DNA of 64,000 nt from Listeria rocourtiae FSL F6-920 (GTDB lineage Bacteria > Bacillota > Bacilli > Lactobacillales > Listeriaceae), in contig NZ_AODK01000015.1 of the NCBI RefSeq assembly GCF_000525975.1, forward strand, positions 29,114-93,113, in the 5' to 3' direction. Position 1 is the first letter of the stretch; every line of letters starts with the position of its first letter. Shown here one piece after another: positions 56,759 to 64,000 of this stretch. A program made the position numbers and the translations under genes. The notes beneath the pieces are model-generated. The model was not told the DNA's origin, did no database searches, and saw only the letters and a list, made by a program, of their open reading frames with translations.

Positions 56759-57697
56759 ATGAATGCAGGTATTTTAGGTGTCGGTAAATATGTACCGGAG
56801 CGTGTCGTTACAAACGCAGATTTAGAAAAAATAATGGATACATCTGACGAGTGGATTCGTACAAGAACGGGAATCGAGGAACGTCGTATCGCTCGCGATG
56901 ATGAATATGTACATGACATGGCTTATGAAGCCGCAAAAGCAGCAATTGAAAATGCAGGGTTAACACCAGCAGACATCGATTTAATTATCGTGGCAACGGT
57001 GACGCAAGAATCTAATTTCCCGTCTGTGGGTAACATTATTCAAGATCGCTTAGGTGCGAACAAAGCGGCAGCAATGGATTTAGAAGCAGCATGTGCCGGT
57101 TTTACATTCGGGGCCGTAACAGCCGCTCAATTTATCCAAACAGGCGCGTATAAGCATATCGTCGTTGTTGGTGCAGATAAATTATCCAAAATTACAGATT
57201 GGGAAGATCGCAGTACAGCTGTTCTTTTTGGAGATGGTGCTGGGGCAGTTGTAATGGGGCCTGTATCTGACGGTCATGGTTTACTTTCTTTTGATCTTGG
57301 TTCAGATGGGTCAGGTGGAAAATACTTAAACCTTAATGAAAAGCGTAAATTATACATGAATGGTCGCGAAGTTTTCCGGTTTGCCGTACGTCAAATGGGT
57401 GAAGCATCCTTACGTGTTCTTGAGAAAGCAGGGATGGAAAAAGAAGAGCTGGACTTGCTAATTCCGCATCAAGCGAATATTCGTATCATGGAAGCATCGC
57501 GCGAACGTTTAGACTTACCAGAAGAAAAACTGATGAAAACCGTTCATAAATATGGTAATACTTCTGCCTCTTCTATCGTACTAGCTTTAGTTGATGCAGT
57601 AGAAGAAGGCCGTATTAAAGAAGACGATAATTTACTTTTAGTTGGATTCGGTGGCGGTTTAACATGGGGTGCTTTGATTCTTAAATGGGGCAAATAG
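56759..57697 (+). CDS. fabH: Beta-ketoacyl-ACP synthase III
   Basis: Starts fatty-acid synthesis by condensing an acyl-CoA primer with malonyl-ACP; in Listeria it prefers branched primers. 312 residues; catalytic C112 in AACAGFTFG, His in IPHQANIRI and Asn in YGNTSASS form the triad. RBS TTGGAGGAAT. It is separated from its probable FapR promoter by copy B of the dispersed element. Confidence 0.96.
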   Translation: MNAGILGVGKYVPERVVTNADLEKIMDTSDEWIRTRTGIEERRIARDDEYVHDMAYEAAKAAIENAGLTPADIDLIIVATVTQESNFPSVGNIIQDRLGANKAAAMDLEAACAGFTFGAVTAAQFIQTGAYKHIVVVGADKLSKITDWEDRSTAVLFGDGAGAVVMGPVSDGHGLLSFDLGSDGSGGKYLNLNEKRKLYMNGREVFRFAVRQMGEASLRVLEKAGMEKEELDLLIPHQANIRIMEASRERLDLPEEKLMKTVHKYGNTSASSIVLALVDAVEEGRIKEDDNLLLVGFGGGLTWGALILKWGK

Positions 57698-57705
57698 TAC
57701 AAAAC

Positions 57706-57746
57706 AAAGTCTGGAATAACGCATCATTTTATTCCAGACTTTTTTA
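57706..57746 (+). terminator. Hairpin terminator between fabH and fabF
   Basis: AAAGTCTGGAATAA pairs perfectly with TTATTCCAGACTTT, 9-base loop, followed by Ts. fabF may therefore depend on read-through or its own promoter; TATAAT-like TGATATAATG occurs at 57790-57800. Confidence 0.85.
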
Positions 57747-57916
57747 AATGGCAAACGAAATAGGTCTTTTGCAGAAATCGGGTTTTATTTATGATATAAT
57801 GAAGGTGTCTTTTTATATTTTGTTATTAGTAATAGCATTTTTTTTGTATGACCAACTACTGCTAAACTAGTGGAAGTTATTTTTTGTGTAATAATAGTAA
57901 AAGAGGAGATGAAAAA

Positions 57917-59155
57917 ATGGAGAAAAAACGTGTCGTAGTAACGGGTGTTGGTGCTGTTACTCCAATAGGAAATGACGCCGATACAGCTTGGGAGAACGCT
58001 AAAAAAGGTGTGAACGGTGTTTCTGAACTTACACGACTAAATCCAGATGACTTCCCAGTTAAAATTGCTGCGGAACTGAAGGATTTTGATATTGAGAAAT
58101 ATATTGATAAGAAGGACGCCCGCAAAATGGACCGTTTCACGCATTATGCGATTGCAAGTTCGGATATGGCAGTTGCAGATGCTGGTTTAACGATTGATGA
58201 ATCGAATGCAGAGCGCGTTGGTGTCTGGATAGGCTCAGGAATTGGCGGTATGGAGACGTTTGAATCACAATATGAAATCTTTTTGAATCGCGGGCATCGA
58301 CGTGTTAGCCCATTCTTTGTACCAATGATGATTCCGGATATGGCAAGTGGTCAAGTATCGATTCGTCATGGTGCCAAAGGAATCAATTCAGCGACGGTTA
58401 CAGCTTGTGCTACAGCAACTAACTCGATTGGCGATGCTTTCAAAGTGATTCAACGCGGAGATGCTGACGTGATGATTACAGGTGGTGCTGAGGCGCCCAT
58501 TACGAAAATGTCTGTGGCTGGTTTTGTATCGAACAAAGCCCTGTCGCTTAATACAGATCCAGAAACAGCGTGTCGTCCATTTGATATTGGGCGCGATGGT
58601 TTTATCATTGGAGAGGGTGCGGGGGTCTTTATTTTAGAAGAATTAGAACATGCTAAAGCCCGCGGTGCCAAAATTTATGCAGAAATCGTTGGTTACGGTG
58701 CGACCGGTGATGCATACCATATTACTGCCCCAGCTCCAGGTGGAGAAGGAGCTGCTCGTTCGATGCAAATGGCTCTACAAGATGCAGAAATCGGCGTGGA
58801 TGGTGTAGATTATATCAATGCTCACGGCACGAGTACGCCTTATAATGATGATTATGAAACACAAGCGATCAAAACTGTTTTCGGTGAAAATGCTAAAAAA
58901 CTCGCAATCAGCTCTACAAAATCAATGACAGGACATACACTAGGCGCGTCCGGCGGTATTGAAGCCATCTTCAGCGTGTTAGCAATTCGAGATAGCATAG
59001 TTCCACCAACGATTCATTTAAAGAATCCAGATCCAGTCTGTGATTTAGATTACGTGCCAAACATAGCTCGTGAAATGAACGTAGATGTAGCAATGTCCAA
59101 TTCTTTTGGTTTTGGCGGCCACAATGCGACACTAGTATTCAAAAAGTATCAATAA
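57917..59155 (+). CDS. fabF: Beta-ketoacyl-ACP synthase II
   Basis: Elongating condensing enzyme, 412 residues. Catalytic Cys in [15 protein letters not shown], His in [11 protein letters not shown] and the second His with Lys in [18 protein letters not shown] at 57917 has GAGGAGATG upstream; the in-frame extension to 57884 has no ribosome site. Works with fabH upstream; both are classic FapR targets. Confidence 0.96.
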   Translation: MEKKRVVVTGVGAVTPIGNDADTAWENAKKGVNGVSELTRLNPDDFPVKIAAELKDFDIEKYIDKKDARKMDRFTHYAIASSDMAVADAGLTIDESNAERVGVWIGSGIGGMETFESQYEIFLNRGHRRVSPFFVPMMIPDMASGQVSIRHGAKGINSATVTACATATNSIGDAFKVIQRGDADVMITGGAEAPITKMSVAGFVSNKALSLNTDPETACRPFDIGRDGFIIGEGAGVFILEELEHAKARGAKIYAEIVGYGATGDAYHITAPAPGGEGAARSMQMALQDAEIGVDGVDYINAHGTSTPYNDDYETQAIKTVFGENAKKLAISSTKSMTGHTLGASGGIEAIFSVLAIRDSIVPPTIHLKNPDPVCDLDYVPNIAREMNVDVAMSNSFGFGGHNATLVFKKYQ

Positions 59156-59159
59156 AACA

Positions 59160-59202
59160 AAGGAGAGGTACCCAATTTTGCGGTAGCTCTCTTTTTGAGC
59201 AA
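59160..59202 (+). terminator. Probable terminator after fabF
   Basis: GGAGAGGTACC and GGTAGCTCTC pair with one mismatch around CAATTTTGC, followed by five Ts. Confidence 0.7.
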
Positions 59203-59230
59203 TTAATTAGTATTTTTTATAAAAACGATG

Positions 59231-59245
59231 TACAATTAAATTGTG
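59231..59245 (+). promoter_or_regulatory. OhrR operator
   Basis: TACAATTAAATTGTG is nearly identical to the known OhrR dyad TACAATT-AAATTGTA and lies 26 bases before ohrR, so the regulator controls itself and ohr. Confidence 0.85.
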
Positions 59246-59270
59246 CACAAATTAATTAGGAGGAAGAGCC

Positions 59271-59735
59271 ATGGTTAGCCGAAAACGAATTCTAGAAGAA
59301 CAGCTATGCTTTTCAATATATACTGCCTCGCGAGAATTTACCAAATTTTACAGACAGACATTAGAACCTTTTCAACTTACTTATCCGCAATACCTAGTTC
59401 TGCTAGCGCTTTGGGAAGAACCAAGGCAGTTAGTGAAGGAGCTAGGAAGTCACCTATCGCTAGACAGCGGAACGTTAACGCCGATGTTGAAGCGAATGGA
59501 AGGTATGGAACTAATCGAAAGATCTCGTAGTAAAGAGGATGAAAGAAAAGTGTATATTGAGCTCACAGAAAAAGCTATAGGTATGGAATCAGCTGTTTTA
59601 GAAAGCGTGGCCGATTGTATTTCCAAGCTGGCATTCACAGAGCAAGATTATAAACAGCTGTTACATGGAATAAAAGCATTGACGAGCAAAATTCAAGAAA
59701 ATAATGGAGGAAAGAAGCATGAAAAAATTATATGA
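59271..59735 (+). CDS. ohrR: MarR-family organic hydroperoxide sensor OhrR
   Basis: 154 residues. MarR winged HTH (LTYPQYLVLLALWEE, SLDSGTLTPMLKRM, RSKEDERKVYI wing). The single redox cysteine of OhrR is C13 in EEQLCFSIYTASRE. Peroxide oxidation of this residue releases DNA and induces ohr. RBS AGGAGGAAGAG. Overlaps the ribosome site of the ohr gene, which starts 17 bases before its stop. Confidence 0.94.
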   Translation: MVSRKRILEEQLCFSIYTASREFTKFYRQTLEPFQLTYPQYLVLLALWEEPRQLVKELGSHLSLDSGTLTPMLKRMEGMELIERSRSKEDERKVYIELTEKAIGMESAVLESVADCISKLAFTEQDYKQLLHGIKALTSKIQENNGGKKHEKII

Positions 59736-60136
59736 AACAACTGTAATCAATACCGGTGGGCGTAAAGGAGAAGTGCATTCTCCAGATAATATTTTCTTTC
59801 AAGACATCGTCTCACCAAAAGAATTAGGCGGTGAGGGTGGTTCAGGTTCTAACCCAGAACAATTATTCGCAGCAGGCTACTCGGCATGTTTCAATAGCGC
59901 GCTAGAACTAGTAATGTCCAAACAAAAAAATTGAAGCAGCTAGCACTGTAGAAGGGACGGTAGCATTGTACAGCGATCCCGAAGATAATGGCTTTAAAAT
60001 TGGTGTTGTTCTAGCCGTTCATATCGAAGGCGTTGATGCAGAAACCGCACACAAATTAGTCGAAACAGCGCATCAAGTTTGCCCGTACTCCAAAGCAACA
60101 CGTGGCAATATCGAGGTGGAACTAAACATTATCTAA
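59719..60136 (+). CDS. ohrA: Organic hydroperoxide resistance protein Ohr (one frameshift)
   Basis: Thiol peroxidase of the OsmC fold that reduces organic hydroperoxides. Two catalytic cysteines in AAGYSACFNSALELV and TAHQVCPYSKATRGN. The frame breaks in seven As (59924-59930); one base fewer reads MSKQKIEAASTVEG and ends at 60136, giving 138 residues. ATG at 59719 has GGAGGAAAG upstream. Confidence 0.93.
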
Positions 60137-60183
60137 AAAATACCGTCATGGCTTTTTTGAAAAAGTCACGACGGTATTTTTTT
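60135..60183. terminator. Bidirectional terminator
   Basis: AAAAAATACCGTC pairs with GACGGTATTTTTTT between the convergent ohr and trpS genes, with an inner GACTTTTTC/AAAAAAGC stem. Confidence 0.9.
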
Positions 60184-60185
60184 GC

Positions 60186-61208
<1,023 letters not shown>

Positions 61209-61214
61209 TCAAAC

Positions 61215-61487
61215 AAAAAAACGCCCATCCCCATTATCAAAATAGGGACGAACGTTATATCCGCGGTACCACCCTAAGTGTTTCATCAAGAAACCACTTA
61301 GCGAAATGAAAAATCATTCCTAGAGTTAACGGTCTAACCCGTCATTTGCTACTTCGATGTTCACAAATGATGCCAAAGAACCCATTCAAGCAAGGTCGTT
61401 ATCTGTTCTCACCAACCACAGACTCTCTAAGAAACGTTACCTAACCATACTCTTTTCTTTGCTAACACATCTTCCTTATATAAATCA
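61215..61487 (-). promoter_or_regulatory. T-box riboswitch (tRNA-Trp) of trpS
   Basis: Read leftward: a stem I with AGAGAGTCTGTGGTTGGTG (k-turn and distal loop signals), specifier region GAATGGGTTC offering TGG for tRNA-Trp, and the invariant antiterminator T-box AGGGTGGTACCGCGG. A competing terminator (CGTTCGTCCC / GGGGATGGGCG then seven Ts) ends near 61215. Uncharged tRNA-Trp should permit trpS transcription. Confidence 0.95.
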
Positions 61488-61516
61488 ATAATACCAAAGG
61501 AACAGAATCGCGTCAA
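61488..61516 (-). promoter_or_regulatory. trpS promoter
   Basis: TTGACG (61516-61511), 17-base spacer, TATTAT (61493-61488), just downstream of the stop of the DUF3899 gene. Confidence 0.8.
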
Positions 61517-61520
61517 TGCA

Positions 61521-61892
61521 TCAACTATAGTAAACGGCTAGCGCAATAAAGCTTGTCGCAAGTACTGTAAGCGAGCTGAGCAAAAGGCTCACGTATCCTA
61601 CATTCATTAATTCAGATAAGGGAACGTCCGCGAATTCGCTCTCCTCTTCTCGTCGCATTCTTCTTGTAATTTTGCGCATGCCAGTATGTATCAAATCAAA
61701 GAATCCAGACTGCATTACATAAAGAATTAGACCTACTACAAATACAATTGCTGCCACAATAAAGGAAACATTTATATAGTAAAGTAGTGAAATGTTCCAA
61801 TAAAAAGAAAGCATCAGAAAAAATATCAAAATCTCCTGAATCACAGCAAAAATAATTACGCGCTTGAGCAAATATGTCACCTTCCAATCCAA
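61521..61892 (-). CDS. DUF3899 family membrane protein
   Basis: 123 residues with three or four membrane segments and a charged loop (RKITRRMRREEESEFADVPL) before the last helix, the DUF3899 layout. Function unknown. It sits upstream of the trpS promoter on the same strand, as in other Listeria. Confidence 0.8.
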   Translation of the reverse strand: MDWKVTYLLKRVIIFAVIQEILIFFLMLSFYWNISLLYYINVSFIVAAIVFVVGLILYVMQSGFFDLIHTGMRKITRRMRREEESEFADVPLSELMNVGYVSLLLSSLTVLATSFIALAVYYS

Positions 61893-62118
61893 AATTCTAT
61901 TCTAACTCTATCATAAAATCTGTCAGAATACCATGCCACAATCAAGTTATTCATAATAAAATTTCTGTCACTTTAACACGTCAACAGAACAACGCGCACA
62001 AGGTATTTGCATTTATATAAAAAAAATAAAAGTAATCAAATTTATAAAAACTACTTTATTTTTCTGAAAAAAATAGTATATAGTAATTCTACACTCTAAA
62101 GAGGGAGAGGATTAAGTT

Positions 62119-63777
62119 ATGAAGTTGAAGAAAAGTTGGGTATTAATATTGATGCTAGGCATTATGTCCGCGGTACTTGTAGCATGCGGAGGTGGAGATA
62201 GCACGAAAGAAGATGCCAGCAAATCAGGCAAGAAAACAGTTAATCTAATGGAATCAGCTGAAATTCCATCGATGGATTCCAAAAAAGGAACAGACGGTGT
62301 AAGTTTTACGGCTCAAAACACTGTTTTCGAAGGTTTGTACTATTTGGATAAAGAAGATCAAGTACAGCCAGGCGTTGCAAAAGAAGATCCGCAAATCAAT
62401 GACGACCAAACAGTTTATACAATCAAACTGCGCGATGATGCCAAATGGTCAAATGGAACACCCGTAACAGCCAATGATTTCGTATATTCTTGGAGAAAAA
62501 TAGTAGATCCAAAAACTGCTGCAGAATACGCTGTTATTTTCAGTGGAGTAGTCAAAAATGCGACAAAAATTACAGCTGGTGAAATGAAACCAGAAGAATT
62601 AGGCGTGAAAGCAATCGATGACCAAACACTCGAAGTAACGCTTGAGCAACCAGTACCATATTTCCATTCGCTTTTAACGTTCCCAACATTCTATCCGCAA
62701 AACGAAGAATATGTTGAGAAACAAGGCGCAGATTATGCAAAAGATAGCGATCACATGATTTACAACGGTGCATTTACGATGAAAGGCTGGACAAACACTA
62801 GTAAATCATGGTCTTATGAGAAAAACAGCAAGTATTGGAACAAAGGTGACATTAAACTAGATAAAATTAATCTACAAGTTATTAAAGACCCAGGAAGCGC
62901 CGTTAACCTTTACACAACAGGAAAACTGGATCGCGCAACACTTTCTGGTGATTATGCGAAACAAAAACAAAGCGATGCAGATTTCACATCAAGTCTAGAT
63001 GCATTCGTATACTTCTTGAAATTCAACCAAAAACTAGATGGTAAAGCGACTATTTTTGCAAATGAAAATGTTCGTAAAGCCATTGCTACAGTTATCAATA
63101 AAGAAACAATGGTAGATACAGTGCTTGCCAATGGTTCTGAGCCAATCAACGGACTAGTACCATCGAAATTTACGTTTAATCCAGTAACAAAAGAAGACTT
63201 CCGTAAAGAAAATGGTGATTTAATAACATACGACAAAGCCAAAGCGCAAGAGTACTGGAAAAAAGCGAAACAAGAATTAGGCCAAGACAAAATCACGATT
63301 GAATTCCTAGGCGATGATCAAGAGTTCAGCAAGAAAATGGCTGAATACATTCAAAGCGAATTAGAAACAAACCTAGACGGCCTAAAAATCAATATCAAAA
63401 CTGTGCCATACAAATCACGTTTGAAATTGGATGAAACGCAACAATACGAACTACAGTTATCACGTTGGGGCCCAGACTACCAAGATCCATCGACATTCCT
63501 AGGTGTGTTTGAAACAACAAGTAGCTATAACCGTTCAAGCTACTCGAATCCAGAATACGACAAACTTCTAAAAGAAGCTGCTACAACACTAGCAACAAAA
63601 CCAGAAGAACGTTGGAATGTATTACTTCAAGCAGAGAAAATCCTGATTGAACAAGATACAGCTATTGCACCACTTTACCAAAATGGTGTTGCAGCTTTGC
63701 AAAATCCGAAAATGACAGGTTTTGTGACGCATCTATTCGGTGCTCCATATTCTTATCAATGGATTGAAATTAAATAA
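62119..63777 (+). CDS. oppA: Oligopeptide ABC transporter substrate-binding lipoprotein
   Basis: 552 residues. Signal peptide with lipobox LVAC (Cys23), then an SBP_bac_5 fold: SAEIPSMDSKKGTDGVSF, the family signature region YTIKLRDDAKWSNGTPVTANDFVYSW, and the C-terminal LSRWGPDYQDPSTFLG. Binds peptides outside the membrane and delivers them to an Opp permease, presumably encoded beyond the window. RBS AGGGAGAGG. TATAGT near 62080 is a likely -10. Confidence 0.94.
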   Translation: MKLKKSWVLILMLGIMSAVLVACGGGDSTKEDASKSGKKTVNLMESAEIPSMDSKKGTDGVSFTAQNTVFEGLYYLDKEDQVQPGVAKEDPQINDDQTVYTIKLRDDAKWSNGTPVTANDFVYSWRKIVDPKTAAEYAVIFSGVVKNATKITAGEMKPEELGVKAIDDQTLEVTLEQPVPYFHSLLTFPTFYPQNEEYVEKQGADYAKDSDHMIYNGAFTMKGWTNTSKSWSYEKNSKYWNKGDIKLDKINLQVIKDPGSAVNLYTTGKLDRATLSGDYAKQKQSDADFTSSLDAFVYFLKFNQKLDGKATIFANENVRKAIATVINKETMVDTVLANGSEPINGLVPSKFTFNPVTKEDFRKENGDLITYDKAKAQEYWKKAKQELGQDKITIEFLGDDQEFSKKMAEYIQSELETNLDGLKINIKTVPYKSRLKLDETQQYELQLSRWGPDYQDPSTFLGVFETTSSYNRSSYSNPEYDKLLKEAATTLATKPEERWNVLLQAEKILIEQDTAIAPLYQNGVAALQNPKMTGFVTHLFGAPYSYQWIEIK

Positions 63778-63791
63778 GTAAAGCAGATATG

Positions 63792-63826
63792 AAGTGCGCT
63801 CCAAATTCAACTTTGGAGTGCCTTTC
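63792..63826 (+). terminator. Terminator or attenuator after oppA
   Basis: GTGCGCTCCAAA pairs with TTTGGAGTGC, followed by CTTTCTG. The weak T tract would let some transcripts continue into downstream opp genes. Confidence 0.65.
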
Positions 63827-64000
63827 TGCTATCATTAAATTGGAAATGAAACTCTGAAAACTTCGAATATCTAACAAAGGTAGTTAAATTTTCTATCATT
63901 AGAAAAATCACTAGAAACGGGGCACATTAAGGATTTATGAAGTTTTTTTTAAAGTTTCTTTATTTTTTAGTGTGTTTATGTAGACAGATGACGGAAAAAA
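63827..64000. other. Non-coding end of window
   Basis: AT-rich, no complete ORF. Probably the spacer before the next opp gene. Confidence 0.5.

Noticed and set aside
934..60136. Phase variation or programmed frameshifting at the homopolymer runs
   Set aside because: Too many unrelated housekeeping genes are affected in the same direction; sequencing error explains all with one cause.

Overview
The window looks like a chromosomal segment from a low-GC Firmicute of the genus Listeria, probably a species outside the L. monocytogenes group. The genus call rests on gene order recalled from known Listeria chromosomes, not on a search: aminotransferase / amino-acid ABC transporter (arpJ type) / phosphate transporter with its DUF47 partner; CDF transporter / ArsC-like / class A PBP / fumC / DUF445 / yheA / yhaO-yhaN-yhaM / prsA / hit / ecsAB / hmoB / hemE-hemH-hemY; and clpB / gpmA / yjzD / fabH-fabF / ohrR-ohr / trpS / DUF3899 / oppA. 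Control sites fit the genus: a SigB promoter, CtsR, FapR and OhrR operators, a Trp T-box, a cre site and TreR-type palindromes.

Layout. Positions 1-32.5 kb are conserved backbone: transport and small-molecule enzymes (1-11 kb), cell wall and fumarase (12-15.6 kb), nuclease genes yhaO/yhaN/yhaM (17.7-22.8 kb), secretion foldase and Ecs transporter (23.4-28.3 kb), and heme synthesis opposite a heme monooxygenase (28.4-32.5 kb). Positions 32.5-52.1 kb are an accessory block: a small HTH protein, a decayed HAD phosphatase, a trehalose PTS/phosphotrehalase locus, a two-component system with a MacB-type ABC transporter placed between treP and treR, an orphan Cas6, an internally deleted BI-1-like membrane protein, a secreted Ig-repeat protein, two tandem M20 amidohydrolases opposite an MFS transporter, and an AraC regulator fused to a degenerate GH39-like domain. 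Positions 52.1-64 kb return to backbone: clpB, gpmA, fatty-acid initiation and elongation, peroxide defence, trpS and an oligopeptide-binding protein.

Sequence quality matters to every reader. At least fifteen genes carry frameshifts, and most are one extra base in an A/T homopolymer of 6-10. Restoring one base returns a full-length, well-conserved protein in almost every case. I treat these as probable sequencing or assembly errors and annotate the restored spans; the HAD gene and the BI-1 gene are worse and are called pseudogenes.

The least explained items are: a dispersed intergenic element (about 17.35-17.59 kb and 56.14-56.62 kb) whose central hairpin has four compensatory base-pair changes between copies, the second copy lying between a FapR-type promoter and fabH; the stand-alone Cas6 with no CRISPR array or other cas gene in the window; the AraC/GH39 fusion with a lost nucleophile; an ArsC-like protein without its catalytic cysteine behind a SigB promoter; and a hairpin lying between the Shine-Dalgarno and the start codon of a CorC/CNNM gene.
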